A stretch of 64,000 nucleotides of DNA. It comes from Alphaproteobacteria bacterium. Lineage in GTDB: Bacteria > Pseudomonadota > Alphaproteobacteria > Micropepsales > Micropepsaceae. This document shows positions 26,907-36,349 of the stretch, piece by piece; position 1 is the stretch's first letter; the number at the start of each line of letters is the position of its first letter. The DNA is taken from positions 104,640-168,639 of the forward strand of contig JACADY010000061.1 in NCBI GenBank assembly GCA_013389115.1, written 5' to 3'. The notes below the pieces were generated by a model. The model saw nothing but the letters and a program-made list of their open reading frames with translations. It made no database searches and was not told the origin of the DNA. A program made the position numbers and the translations under genes.

Positions 26907-27305
26907 TCACGGCTTCCAAGCTTCGTAGTCGCCCGTTCCGCGGGCGCGGGCGCCTGTGCCCGCAAGGCTTCCGGGTGGGCGATAGGCGAACGGCGTCCCC
27001 GTCATGTTTGGCACATGCTCCTTCTCCCAGGGCTTCACCTTGGGCGGGGCAAGCGTCGGAGGTTCCTTCAGCGTGTGATGAAGCCAAGGGTGCCATTCAG
27101 GCGGCACGCGCGATGCGTCTGCGTAGCCGTTGTAGACGACCCAGCGGCGTGAGCCGCCCCGCTGCTGGTAATAGCGATTGCCCTGCTCATCCTCGCCAAC
27201 AAGCTGGCCGGTGCGGGAAATCGTCCACAGCGTGCCGATCGTCGCGCCATTCCACCAGGTAAACAGAAGCTGAAACAATCGCCCAAGCAGGCGCATTCGC
27301 GTCAT
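26907..27305 (-). CDS. NADH:ubiquinone oxidoreductase subunit NDUFA12
   Basis: A 132-residue complex I accessory subunit (B17.2 family). Typical motifs are present: [56 protein letters not shown], and [23 protein letters not shown]. This supernumerary subunit is shared by alphaproteobacteria and mitochondria, which supports the taxonomic call. It starts the small minus-strand run NDUFA12-mlaD-DUF2155, with 7 bp before mlaD. Confidence 0.95.
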   Translation of the reverse strand: MTRMRLLGRLFQLLFTWWNGATIGTLWTISRTGQLVGEDEQGNRYYQQRGGSRRWVVYNGYADASRVPPEWHPWLHHTLKEPPTLAPPKVKPWEKEHVPNMTGTPFAYRPPGSLAGTGARARGTGDYEAWKP

Positions 27306-27376
27306 CCCGACTCGTTGCCATTCAGAAAATCGGGCGGACTATGGCAAAGCCTGCGAGGCTAGTCCAGGGAGAGGTA

Positions 27377-27898
27377 TCAACCGATATCCCAGACTTCCTC
27401 ACCCTCGTCGCGCGCGCGCAACGGACGGCCTTCCTTGCGGCCAGAAGGCTCGTAGCCGCCCGCCGCCAGTTCGAATTGCGGGGCGTCAGCCAAGGTCTTG
27501 ATGATGCGCTCGCGCAGTCTCAGCGGCACGATCGGCTTGACGACGAACTGATTGGCGCCCGCGTCGAGCGCGGCGCGCACCGTCTCGGGCAGGCCAAAGG
27601 CGGTGACGACGATAACGGGAATGATGCTCGCGGGATAGTTTTCGGCCTTGCGAAGCTCCTTCAAGAACGTCTTCCCATCCATTGGTTCCATTGACCAATC
27701 AGCCAGAATCAGATCCGGCCGATGCTCGCGAATCGCCCGCAAACCCTCACTGCCATCGGCACAGGTGCGCACATCGGTCGCGCCAAAGGCGGTCAAGACG
27801 CTCTTCAACAGATCCCGCGAGGGACGGTGGTCCTCGATCACAAGGATGTTGATGCCATATAGTGAACTGTCCTGGGCCACCGGATTCACGCCAATCAC
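27377..27898 (-). CDS. Single-domain response regulator (CheY-like)
   Basis: A 173-residue receiver protein. E22 and D23 form the acid pocket, D67 in LILADWSM is the phospho-acceptor, T99 and K121 (FVVKPIVP) complete the switch. A short N-terminal extension and a 35-residue charged tail contain no DNA-binding domain, so it works by protein-protein contact or as a phosphate relay. No kinase is adjacent, so its partner is unknown. Confidence 0.92.
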   Translation of the reverse strand: MIGVNPVAQDSSLYGINILVIEDHRPSRDLLKSVLTAFGATDVRTCADGSEGLRAIREHRPDLILADWSMEPMDGKTFLKELRKAENYPASIIPVIVVTAFGLPETVRAALDAGANQFVVKPIVPLRLRERIIKTLADAPQFELAAGGYEPSGRKEGRPLRARDEGEEVWDIG

Positions 27899-28078
27899 CG
27901 CCGAAACTCTCCTTGTGCGCGAGCGACGCGCATTTACTCGCGTATTGATTGCTGCCGATACCGAAGGCTAACGCTCAGCGCTTAACCGAGCGTGAAACCG
28001 CAATTCGCCGGCGATTCACCGGTTATCCCCAGGCTGCCAACAGGTCGCCGCAAGCAGTTGGGGATAGGTTCGCCGTTA

Positions 28079-28094
28079 ACACAAAATCTGTTGC
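28079..28094. promoter_or_regulatory. Possible NrdR box, site 1
   Basis: ACACAAAATCTGTTGC shares the CACAARATCT core with a second site 62 bp downstream, about two times the 31-bp spacing usual for NrdR pairs. NrdR commonly represses ribonucleotide reductase genes. The match to the NrdR consensus is imperfect. Confidence 0.3.
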
Positions 28095-28140
28095 GATGGG
28101 TCGGAATCGGTGCAAGAGTTGAGGTCCGCTTGGGGCGCGA

Positions 28141-28157
28141 CCACAAGATCTAGTAGG
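28141..28157. promoter_or_regulatory. Possible NrdR box, site 2
   Basis: CCACAAGATCTAGTAGG is a near-palindrome around AGATCT and resembles NrdR boxes better than site 1. It lies about 200 bp upstream of the nrdJ start codon, so it would be an operator only if the promoter is also this far upstream. Confidence 0.35.
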
Positions 28158-28361
28158 TCACCGTATTTACCATACGGCTCGGCCGAAGAGATTACGGGGC
28201 TCGGCACCTTGCGGAAACGGCCCTGGGGCGGCCGGAATGCAACGCTCCAAAAAACTATTCAAGCCAGGGCTGGAGACCTCATCCACGGCGCGTTCGCGCG
28301 CAGGTGCTGGGGATGCTTTTGCCGCTGGCCGGCTCACAACTCATCTGAAGAGGGCTACGCG

Positions 28362-31300
28362 ATGCGTATCCGGCGCTACTACACCGAAGACGGCCAGTCA
28401 CCCTACGCGGCGATCGGTTTCAAGTGCACGACGAGCGAGATCCGAAATCCCGACGGCTCGGTCGTGTTCCGCCAGGAAAACATCGAAGTGCCGGAGCGGT
28501 GGAGCCAAGTTGCCGCCGACGTGCTCGCGCAGAAATATTTCCGCAAGAAGGGCATCCCGGCCCGGCTGAAGGCCATCGAGGAAGAGACGGTGCCGTCCTT
28601 CTTGTGGCGCTACGTGCCCGATCATGCCGCGCTTGAGGCCCTGCCGGAGTCCGAGCGGATGGTGGGCGAGAATTCCGCCAAGCAGGTGTTCGACCGGCTT
28701 GCCGGCACCTGGGCCTATTGGGGCTGGAAGGGCGGCTATTTCGATACCGAGGCCGACGCGCAGACGTTCTATGACGAACTGCGCTACATGCTCGCGATGC
28801 AGATGGCGGCGCCCAATTCGCCGCAGTGGTTCAACACCGGGCTGCACTGGGCCTATGGCATCGATGGACCCAGCCAGGGCCACTACTATGTCGATGACCG
28901 CACGGGCGAACTGGTCAAATCGGCGAGCGCCTATGAACATCCCCAGCCGCATGCCTGCTTCATCCAGTCGGTGAAGGACGATCTCGTCAACGAGGGCGGG
29001 ATCATGGATCTGTGGGTGCGCGAAGCGCGCCTGTTCAAATACGGCTCGGGCACGGGCTCGAATTTCTCGGACCTGCGGGGCGAGAACGAGGCGCTGTCGG
29101 GCGGCGGCAAATCGTCCGGGCTCATGTCGTTCCTCAAGATCGGCGACCGCGCGGCGGGCGCGATCAAGTCGGGCGGCACGACAAGGCGCGCCGCGAAGAT
29201 GGTGGTCGTCGATGTCGATCATCCCGATATCGAGGGTTTCATCGACTGGAAGGTGATCGAGGAGCAGAAGGTGGCCGCGCTCGTCGCCGGCTCCAAGCTT
29301 GCCAAGAAGCATCTGACCGCGATCATGAAGGCGTGCGTCAATTGCAACGGCTCGGGCGATGACTGCTTCGATGCGAACAAGAACCCGGCCTTGCGCCGCG
29401 AGGTGAAGGCCGCGCGCAAGGCGATGATCCCGGACAACTATATCCAGCGCGCCATCCAGTTCGTGCGCCAGGGCAACCGGATCGAGGCTTTCGATTTCCG
29501 CACCTATGATACGGATTGGGACTCGGAAGCCTATCTCACCGTCTCGGGCCAGAACTCGAACAATTCGGTGCGGGTGACGGACGCCTTCCTCAACGCCGTC
29601 ATCGAGGACAAGGATTGGAACCTCAACCGGCGAACCGCCAAGAAGGTCGCAAAGACCGTGCGGGCGCGGGCGCTGTGGGAGAAGATCGCGCGCGCGGCCT
29701 GGGCCTGCGCCGATCCCGGCATCCAGTTCCACACCACGATCAATGATTGGCACACCTGCCCTCAGTCAGGACCGATCCGCGCCTCCAATCCGTGCTCGGA
29801 ATACATGTTCCTCGACGATACGGCGTGCAACCTCGCCTCGCTTAACCTCCTCGCCTTCCGCAATAGGACGGGCGAGGACGCGCTGGCCTTCGATATCGCG
29901 GGCTTCGAGCATGCGAGCCGGCTGTGGACGATCGTGCTTGAGATCTCGGTGCTGATGGCACAATTCCCCTCGCGGGAGATCGCCCTCCTCTCCTATGAGT
30001 TCCGCACGCTGGGGCTCGGCTTTGCCAATATTGGCGGGCTCCTGATGGCGTCAGGCATCCCTTATGACAGCGCCGCAGGGCGAGCGATCACGGCCGCGAT
30101 CTCCGCGATCATGACGGGAACGGCCTATGCGACGTCCGCGGAAATGGCGCGCGAATTGGGGCCGTTCAAGGGCTTCTCGAAGAACCGTCAGGCGATGCTG
30201 CAGGTGATGCGCAATCACCGGCGCGCGGCCTGCGGGGAAGCGCGCGGCTATGAAGGGCTCAACATTGCGCCTGTTCCGCTCAACGCCGAGGAGCTGCCCG
30301 AGGGCCGGCTCTGGGCGGGGCTTGGCGATGCGGCGCGCCGGGCTTGGGATCTTGCCCTCACGCTGGGCGAAGCACACGGATTCCGCAATGCACAGGCCAG
30401 CGTGATCGCACCCACAGGCACGATCGGCCTTGTCATGGATTGCGATACGACCGGCATCGAGCCCGACTTCGCGCTCGTCAAGTTCAAGAAGCTCGCGGGC
30501 GGGGGCTATTTCAAGATCATCAACCAGTCGGTGCCCGAGGCCTTGCGTGCGCTTGGCTATCCGGCTGAGGCGATCGAGGCCATCATCTCCTACGCGGTGG
30601 GACGCGGCACGCTTGCCGGGTCGAACGCCATCGGGCATGGCGCGCTCAAAGAGAAGGGCTTCGGCACGAGCGAAATCAACGCCGTCGAAGAGGCGCTGAA
30701 GACCGCGTTCGACATCCGGTTCGTCTTCAACAAATGGACGCTGGGGGAAAGCTTCTGCACGCACACGCTTGGGATCGCGCCCGAGCGGCTGAACGATCCC
30801 TCGTTCGACCTCCTGGCAGAGCTTGGCTTTTCCAAGGCCGAGATCGAAGCGGCCAATCTCTATGTCTGCGGGGCGATGACGCTTGAGGGCGCGCCGTTCC
30901 TCAAGGCCGAACACCTGCCCGTTTTCGACTGCGCCAATCCGTGCGGGCGCATCGGCCAGCGCTATCTCTCGGTTGAGAGCCATATCCGCATGATGGCGGC
31001 GGCACAGCCCTTCATCTCTGGCGCCATCTCCAAGACCATCAACATGCCCAACGGCGCGTCGGTGGAAGATTGCGGCGAGGCCTATCTCCTTTCCTGGCGC
31101 CTCGCGCTCAAGGCGAACGCGCTTTACCGCGACGGCTCCAAACTGTCGCAGCCGCTTTCCTCGCAGCTCTTGTCCAACGACAATGATGAGGATGACGAGA
31201 CGCTGGAGGCGGTCGTTGCCTCGCCGCAGACAGTGCGCACGCAGATCGTCACCGAGCGGGTCGTCGAAAAGGTGATCGAGCGGGTGCGGCTGGGGCGCGA

Positions 31301-32108
31301 GCGCCTGCCCGACCGGCGCAAGGGCTATATACAGAAGGCGGTGGTGGGCGGCCACAAGGTCTATCTGCACACGGGCGAGTATGAGGATGGCCGGGTCGGC
31401 GAGATCTTCATCGACATGCACAAGGAAGGGGCCGCGTTCCGCTCGCTGATGAACAATTTCGCGATCGCGATCTCGATCGGTCTGCAATATGGCGTGCCGC
31501 TGGAGGAGTTCGTCGAGGCCTTCACCTTCACGAAGTTCGAGCCGGCCGGTCTCGTCCAGGGCAATGACTCGATCAAGAACGCGACGAGCGTGCTCGACTA
31601 CATCTTCCGTGAACTCGCGGTTTCCTATCTCTCGCGCTACGACCTTGCCCATATCATCCCGGAAGACGCGGACGCCGATGGCATTGGCGGCGGCGAGGAT
31701 GAGGGACAAAAGCCGAAGCCGGAGGTCGAGCGCATCGTCTCGGCCGGATTCGTGCGCGGGCATTTCCCCGCGGGCCTCACGGTCGTTGAGGGGAATGTCG
31801 CCCGGCGTGTCGAGGCGGAGCCCGCCGCGCTCATGATGTCGGCGGCGCTGCCCGAAAGCGTGACGCTTCGAGAAACGGAAACCGTGCGGGTGAAGAACCC
31901 GGTCGGCGCCGCGATGGCGGCGATCGAGCGGCAGATCTCGGCCGAGATCACCCGCTCGCCCAAGGAAGACTATCTGCGCCGTTCCGCCGAGGCGCGCATC
32001 AAGGGCTATGAGGGCGATGCCTGTGGACAGTGCGGCAACTTCACCTTGGTGCGCAACGGGACCTGCCTCAAATGCGATACGTGCGGCGGCACGACCGGCT
32101 GTAGCTGA
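28362..32108 (+). CDS. nrdJ: Vitamin B12-dependent ribonucleotide reductase (class II)
   Basis: A 1248-residue adenosylcobalamin-dependent enzyme that makes deoxyribonucleotides with or without oxygen. The start at 28362 follows GAAGAGGG. Typical features are [15 protein letters not shown]476-P-C478-S-E480 with radical-site Cys and Glu, the [14 protein letters not shown] region, and a C-terminal Cys-rich module (C1221, C1224 and more, ending [11 protein letters not shown]) likely to bind zinc and relay electrons. The length is that of the long alphaproteobacterial form. It stands alone between a long upstream region and a strong terminator. Confidence 0.97.
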   Translation: MRIRRYYTEDGQSPYAAIGFKCTTSEIRNPDGSVVFRQENIEVPERWSQVAADVLAQKYFRKKGIPARLKAIEEETVPSFLWRYVPDHAALEALPESERMVGENSAKQVFDRLAGTWAYWGWKGGYFDTEADAQTFYDELRYMLAMQMAAPNSPQWFNTGLHWAYGIDGPSQGHYYVDDRTGELVKSASAYEHPQPHACFIQSVKDDLVNEGGIMDLWVREARLFKYGSGTGSNFSDLRGENEALSGGGKSSGLMSFLKIGDRAAGAIKSGGTTRRAAKMVVVDVDHPDIEGFIDWKVIEEQKVAALVAGSKLAKKHLTAIMKACVNCNGSGDDCFDANKNPALRREVKAARKAMIPDNYIQRAIQFVRQGNRIEAFDFRTYDTDWDSEAYLTVSGQNSNNSVRVTDAFLNAVIEDKDWNLNRRTAKKVAKTVRARALWEKIARAAWACADPGIQFHTTINDWHTCPQSGPIRASNPCSEYMFLDDTACNLASLNLLAFRNRTGEDALAFDIAGFEHASRLWTIVLEISVLMAQFPSREIALLSYEFRTLGLGFANIGGLLMASGIPYDSAAGRAITAAISAIMTGTAYATSAEMARELGPFKGFSKNRQAMLQVMRNHRRAACGEARGYEGLNIAPVPLNAEELPEGRLWAGLGDAARRAWDLALTLGEAHGFRNAQASVIAPTGTIGLVMDCDTTGIEPDFALVKFKKLAGGGYFKIINQSVPEALRALGYPAEAIEAIISYAVGRGTLAGSNAIGHGALKEKGFGTSEINAVEEALKTAFDIRFVFNKWTLGESFCTHTLGIAPERLNDPSFDLLAELGFSKAEIEAANLYVCGAMTLEGAPFLKAEHLPVFDCANPCGRIGQRYLSVESHIRMMAAAQPFISGAISKTINMPNGASVEDCGEAYLLSWRLALKANALYRDGSKLSQPLSSQLLSNDNDEDDETLEAVVASPQTVRTQIVTERVVEKVIERVRLGRERLPDRRKGYIQKAVVGGHKVYLHTGEYEDGRVGEIFIDMHKEGAAFRSLMNNFAIAISIGLQYGVPLEEFVEAFTFTKFEPAGLVQGNDSIKNATSVLDYIFRELAVSYLSRYDLAHIIPEDADADGIGGGEDEGQKPKPEVERIVSAGFVRGHFPAGLTVVEGNVARRVEAEPAALMMSAALPESVTLRETETVRVKNPVGAAMAAIERQISAEITRSPKEDYLRRSAEARIKGYEGDACGQCGNFTLVRNGTCLKCDTCGGTTGCS

Positions 32109-32132
32109 GTGCGAGAGAGTGTAACCTCCTTG

Positions 32133-32166
32133 AGGCCCGGAAGAGCGATCTTCCGGGCCTTATTGT
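32133..32166 (+). terminator. nrdJ: Intrinsic terminator after nrdJ
   Basis: A perfect 12-bp stem, AGGCCCGGAAGA with TCTTCCGGGCCT, closes a GCGA tetraloop and is followed by TATTGT. It starts 25 bases after the nrdJ stop. Confidence 0.88.
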
Positions 32167-32217
32167 TGCCGCCGTGATCGGTGCAAATTGGACCAGGGCC
32201 GATAGGGAGTTTGAGAC

Positions 32218-32574
32218 ATGCGCCATTTCCTCATTGCCTTTTTCGCCGTCATCACCATGCCCGCCCTTGCCGAGGAAGCGCCGCCGCAACCGCTCACTTG
32301 TGCCGGCACGGAACCATTCTGGAGTTTTCGTTTGTCGGGCGACATGACCGCACTTTCAACGCCCGATGGCCCGGACATCCCACTTCCCATCAGCCAATAC
32401 CGCGCGGCACAGAACCGCAACGGCGAATGGTCTGTGTCGCTGGGTGAGGCCATCGCGGTGATCCGCCAGGAGACCTGCTCGGATGGAATGTCCGACAACG
32501 ACTATCCCTATAGCGTCACGCTGGTGACGAGGGAGCGGACGCTGTCGGGGTGCTGCCGCCCTGAAGAGCCGTGA
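32218..32574 (+). CDS. COG3650-like exported protein
   Basis: A 118-residue protein with a clear signal peptide (about residues 1-18, ending MPALAEE). The mature part has the pattern CAGTEPFWSFRLSGD, then ETCSDGMSDNDYPYSVTL and a terminal SGCCRP, which is the COG3650 signature often annotated as a heat-shock or HslJ-like membrane protein. Four cysteines suggest two disulfides in the periplasm. Its function is unknown. Its stop overlaps the start of the nucleotidyltransferase-like gene (GTGA). Confidence 0.8.
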   Translation: MRHFLIAFFAVITMPALAEEAPPQPLTCAGTEPFWSFRLSGDMTALSTPDGPDIPLPISQYRAAQNRNGEWSVSLGEAIAVIRQETCSDGMSDNDYPYSVTLVTRERTLSGCCRPEEP

Positions 32575-33155
32575 GCGCGGATCTTGAAGCCCGGCTGCTC
32601 GCTGAGACCCTGCGCAATCCCGTCAATGCGGCGATACTGGCGCGGATGGCGCGGCTGGGCCTTCCAGACGCTTGGCTGGTCGCGGGCTGCTTGTTCCAGG
32701 CGGTCTGGAATGCCCAGGATGGGCGCGATCCGGCGGCGGGGATCAACGACTATGATCTTTTCTATTTCGATGCCCTGGATCTTTCCTATGAGGCCGAGGA
32801 CGCGGTAATCCGCCGCGCGGATGGGCTGTTCGCCGATCTTGGCGCGCAGGTCGAAATCCGCAATCAAGCGCGGGTGCATCTTTGGTACCCTGAGCGCTTC
32901 GGCGCGGACTACCTGGCCCTTACCTCGTCACGCGATGGGATTGACCGGTTCCTGGTTGCGGGCACTTGCATCGGCGTGCGCCCGATGGCCGATGGCAGGC
33001 ACGAGATCTATGCGCCCTATGGGCTCGGCGACATCTTTGAGGGGCTGTTGCGGCCGAACCCGGCGAACCTCAATCCCGTGCTGTTCGCGCGCAAGGCCGA
33101 GAGCTATCGCGCGCGCTGGCCCTGGCTGAGGGTGGTTGGAGATGCCATGCCGTGA
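32571..33155 (+). CDS. Nucleotidyltransferase family protein (DUF925/NTP_transf_6)
   Basis: A 194-residue cytosolic protein with a GTG start that overlaps the upstream stop. The fold signature is WLVAGCLFQAVWNAQDG followed by INDYDLFYFD, where the Asp pair binds metal, and later GVRPMADGRHEIYAPYGLGDIF and LNPVLFARKAESYRARWPWL. This matches the DUF925 branch of the nucleotidyltransferase superfamily. The substrate is not known and the nucleotide transfer activity is inferred from the fold only. Confidence 0.85.
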   Translation: MSADLEARLLAETLRNPVNAAILARMARLGLPDAWLVAGCLFQAVWNAQDGRDPAAGINDYDLFYFDALDLSYEAEDAVIRRADGLFADLGAQVEIRNQARVHLWYPERFGADYLALTSSRDGIDRFLVAGTCIGVRPMADGRHEIYAPYGLGDIFEGLLRPNPANLNPVLFARKAESYRARWPWLRVVGDAMP

Positions 33156-33169
33156 GGGAGACGCCGCGC

Positions 33170-33201
33170 CTCATCCTTCGAGGATCGCGAAGGGTTGAGG
33201 G
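33170..33201. repeat. Short REP-like palindrome
   Basis: CCTCATCCTTCGAGGAT-CGCGAAGGGTTGAGG, a 32-base imperfect hairpin in the 58-bp gap between two converging genes. It is a shortened relative of the elements near 17.5 and 62.1 kb and may help end both transcripts. Confidence 0.6.
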
Positions 33202-33213
33202 TTCCTTGTCCGC

Positions 33214-35031
33214 CTAACCCTTCTCTGGCGGCACGATGCGGATGTGGAGTTCGCGCAACTGCTTCGGCGTCACGTCGGAGGGCGCGCCCATCATCAGGTC
33301 TTCCGCGCGCTGGTTCATCGGGAACATCGTCACTTCGCGCAGATTTTCCTCGCCCGCCAGCAGCATCACCATACGGTCGATGCCGGGCGCGGTGCCGCCA
33401 TGGGGCGGCGCGCCATAGCGGAAGGCGTTCAGCATGCCGCCGAATTTCGCCTCCACCACCTCGCGGCCATAGCCGGCCAGATCGAAGGCCTTGATCATCA
33501 CATCGGGCAAGTGATTGCGGATCGCGCCCGATGACAGCTCGATGCCGTTGCAGACGATGTCGTACTGGAAGGCCTTGATGCCGAGCACGGTATCCTTGTC
33601 TTCTCCGGTCAGCTTCAAGAATGCGTCGTGGTCGAATTGCGGCATCGAGAAGGGGTTGTGCGAGAAGTCGATCTTCTTCTCGTCCTCGTTCCACTCATAC
33701 ATCGGGAAGTCGATGATCCAGCAGAAGTGGAAGTCGTAATAGGGAACGGCCTTCAGCCCTAACTCGGCGCCGATCTTGAGGCGCGCGGCGCCGGCCAGCT
33801 TGGCCGCCTTCTCCGGCTTGTCGGCGGCGAAGAAGAGCGCATCGCCCGGCTTCAGTTTTGCCTTGGCAATGAGCGCCTTCTGCACCGGGTCGGGGATGAA
33901 CTTGGCGATGGGGCCTTTGCCCCCATCCGCCTCGAAGACGACATAGCCAAGGCCGGCCGCCTTCATCTCGCTGCGCGCCCAATCGTTCAGCTTGTCGAAG
34001 AAGGAGCGCGGCTGCGCGGCCGCGCCGGGCGCCGGGATCGCGCGCACAACGCCGCCTTGCGCGATGACGTTCTTGAAGGCCTTGAACTCGACGCTGGGAT
34101 CGTTGAACTCCGCCGTCACGTCGATGATGTCCATCGTGGGCGGCAGGCGCAGGTCGGGCTTGTCGGAGCCGTATTTCAACATCGCCTCGGCATAGGGGAT
34201 GCGCTTGAAGGGCAGCGGCGAGACGCTGCGGCCGTCCGCGAACTCCTCGAAGAGGCCGTGCAGCACGGGCTCGACCGCGGTGAAGACGTCGTCCTGTGTG
34301 ACGAAACTCATTTCAAGGTCGAGCTGGTAGAACTCGCCCGGCGAGCGGTCGGCGCGCGCGTCCTCGTCGCGGAAGCAGGGCGCGATCTGGAAATAGCGGT
34401 CGAAGCCCGCGACCATGATGAGCTGTTTGAACTGCTGCGGCGCCTGGGGCAGCGCATAGAACTTGCCGGGGTGCAGGCGGCTTGGCACCAGGAAGTCGCG
34501 CGCGCCTTCGGGGCTGGACGCCGTCAGGATGGGCGTCTGGAACTCGGTGAAGCCCTCGGCGATCATGCGGCGGCGCAGGCTGGCGATGATGTTCGAGCGC
34601 AGGATGATGTTCCGGTGCAGCGCCTCGCGCCGCAGATCGAGGAAGCGGTATTTGAGGCGCGTTTCCTCCGGGTACTCGATGTCGCCGAAAACCTGGAGCG
34701 GCAGTTCCTCGGCCCGCGACTGAACCGCGAAGGTCTCGATGCGCACCTCAACCTCACCCGAGGGGAGAGCCTCGTTAACCGTCTCCGCGGGCCGCGCGAC
34801 GACGGGGCCTGTCACCGTCACCACCCATTCCTGGCGCGCGGCGTCGGCAAGCGCGAAGGCGGGGCTGTCGGGCTCCACCACGCATTGGGTGAGGCCATAG
34901 TGGTCGCGCAGATCGAGAAAGACGAGGCCGCCATGGTCGCGCCGGCGATGGACCCAGCCCGACAGGCGCACATTCTGGCCGACATGGGCCTTGCGCAGGT
35001 CGCCGCAGGTATGGGTGCGAAAAGCGTGCAT
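33214..35031 (-). CDS. aspS: Aspartyl-tRNA synthetase
   Basis: A 605-residue class II synthetase of the bacterial type, full length. It opens with an OB-fold anticodon domain ([27 protein letters not shown]), has the class II core with [20 protein letters not shown] and [16 protein letters not shown] (motif 2), the bacterial GAD insertion, and motif 3 near [16 protein letters not shown]. Whether it is discriminating or also charges tRNA-Asn cannot be decided from inspection. It is divergent from rnd. Confidence 0.97.
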   Translation of the reverse strand: MHAFRTHTCGDLRKAHVGQNVRLSGWVHRRRDHGGLVFLDLRDHYGLTQCVVEPDSPAFALADAARQEWVVTVTGPVVARPAETVNEALPSGEVEVRIETFAVQSRAEELPLQVFGDIEYPEETRLKYRFLDLRREALHRNIILRSNIIASLRRRMIAEGFTEFQTPILTASSPEGARDFLVPSRLHPGKFYALPQAPQQFKQLIMVAGFDRYFQIAPCFRDEDARADRSPGEFYQLDLEMSFVTQDDVFTAVEPVLHGLFEEFADGRSVSPLPFKRIPYAEAMLKYGSDKPDLRLPPTMDIIDVTAEFNDPSVEFKAFKNVIAQGGVVRAIPAPGAAAQPRSFFDKLNDWARSEMKAAGLGYVVFEADGGKGPIAKFIPDPVQKALIAKAKLKPGDALFFAADKPEKAAKLAGAARLKIGAELGLKAVPYYDFHFCWIIDFPMYEWNEDEKKIDFSHNPFSMPQFDHDAFLKLTGEDKDTVLGIKAFQYDIVCNGIELSSGAIRNHLPDVMIKAFDLAGYGREVVEAKFGGMLNAFRYGAPPHGGTAPGIDRMVMLLAGEENLREVTMFPMNQRAEDLMMGAPSDVTPKQLRELHIRIVPPEKG

Positions 35032-35165
35032 TTGGGTCTCTCCCGAGGGGGCTTCAAGCCGCGCGTTGTGGCGGGTTGCCGGGGTGGCGTCAAGCCGGAG
35101 CCCTTTTCCCCCTCAAACGCCACCCCCGCGACAGAGGGCTTCGATTCAGCTATAGACCCTGACCA

Positions 35166-36320
35166 ATGCACATCATTACCTCGACCGCCGCGCTCACGGC
35201 GGTGATCAGCCGTTTCGCCGGATCTGCGTTCGTCGCACTCGATACCGAGTTTATGCGCGACCAGACTTATTGGCCCAAACTCTGCCTCATCCAGGCCGCG
35301 ACGCCCGATGAAGCCGTCATCATCGACCCCTTAGCGCCGGGTATCGATCTTGAGCCCTTTTTCGGGCTCCTCAAGGATGCCAGCATCCTCAAGGTCTTTC
35401 ATGCCGCGCGGCAGGATGTGGAAATCTTCTTTCACATGACGGGCGCTATCCCCGCCCCGCTCTTTGATACCCAGGTCGCGGCGATGGTGTGCGGCTTTGG
35501 CGAATCGGTCTCCTATGAGACGCTGGCGCGCAAGCTCGCCAATGCGCAGATCGACAAGTCCTCTCGCTTCACGGACTGGGCGAAGCGGCCGCTTTCAGAC
35601 AAACAGCTCGACTATGCGCTCGGCGATGTCACGCATCTGTGCCGCGTCTATCAGGGCTTGAGCGCCGAGCTTGCCAAAACGGGGCGCGAACAATGGGTGA
35701 GAGAGGAGATCGAGATCCTCACCTCGACCTCGACCTACACGCTCCACCCGGAAGACGCATGGCGGCGGCTGAAGACGCGCTCAACCTCGCGGCGCTTCCT
35801 TGGCGTGCTCATGGCGGTGGCGGCCTGGCGCGAGCGCGAGGCGCAGGAGCGCGACGTTCCGCGCGGCCGCATCCTCAAGGACGAAGCGCTCGTCGAGGTC
35901 GCGGCGCAGGCGCCCAAGTCGGTTGCCGAACTCGATGCGCTCAGGGCCGTGCCGCGCGGCTTTGCGCAATCGCGTCTGGGAGCGCCGCTCCTCGCCGCCA
36001 TTCGCGAGGGGCTGGCGGCACCCCTTGATTCCATCCCCTCGCCCGAGCGCTATGAACCCTTGCCCGACGGGTTGCAGCCGCTGATCGATTTCCTGAAGCT
36101 GCTCTTGAAGGCGCGGGCCGAGATGTTTGGCGTCGCGCCTCGCCTTGTTGCCAATGCCGATGACATCGAGCGGCTGGCGGCGGAAGATGATCCCGACATT
36201 CCGGCTTTGCAGGGCTGGCGGCGCGAGGTGTTCGGCGAGGCCGCGCTTGAGTTGAAGCGGGGGCGGATCGCGTTCACCGTCAGGGACGGCAAGGTCGTCG
36301 CGGTGCCGGTCGAGGGATAG
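35166..36320 (+). CDS. rnd: Ribonuclease D
   Basis: A 384-residue 3'-5' exoribonuclease for tRNA 3'-end trimming. The DEDDy site is complete: D26 and E28 in ALDTEFMR, D84 in FHAARQDVEIFF, and Y150/D154 in DYALGDVTHL. HRDC helices follow (about residues 210-375). It lies between aspS and the polyphosphate genes, as in many relatives. Confidence 0.94.
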   Translation: MHIITSTAALTAVISRFAGSAFVALDTEFMRDQTYWPKLCLIQAATPDEAVIIDPLAPGIDLEPFFGLLKDASILKVFHAARQDVEIFFHMTGAIPAPLFDTQVAAMVCGFGESVSYETLARKLANAQIDKSSRFTDWAKRPLSDKQLDYALGDVTHLCRVYQGLSAELAKTGREQWVREEIEILTSTSTYTLHPEDAWRRLKTRSTSRRFLGVLMAVAAWREREAQERDVPRGRILKDEALVEVAAQAPKSVAELDALRAVPRGFAQSRLGAPLLAAIREGLAAPLDSIPSPERYEPLPDGLQPLIDFLKLLLKARAEMFGVAPRLVANADDIERLAAEDDPDIPALQGWRREVFGEAALELKRGRIAFTVRDGKVVAVPVEG

Positions 36321-36349
36321 CGCCCGCACGCGCCCTTGGAGCGCGCGTC

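Larger units (their letters stand above)
27899..28361. other. Intergenic region upstream of nrdJ
   Basis: About 460 bases without a convincing gene. It contains an inverted repeat TATCCCCA/TGGGGATA (28024-28031 and 28059-28066) and two CACAARATCT motifs (28080 and 28142) that may be NrdR boxes. The reading frame of nrdJ stays open up to 28110 but lacks family resemblance before the ATG at 28362. I looked for a cobalamin riboswitch and did not see one. Confidence 0.4.

Noticed and set aside
27899..28361. Possible cobalamin riboswitch upstream of nrdJ
   Set aside because: No B12-box-like GCCACUG segment or matching helices were seen on the plus strand.
30051..31763. A 570-codon minus-strand frame within nrdJ
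   Set aside because: It is a shadow of nrdJ, with atypical Arg/Asp-rich composition and no motif.
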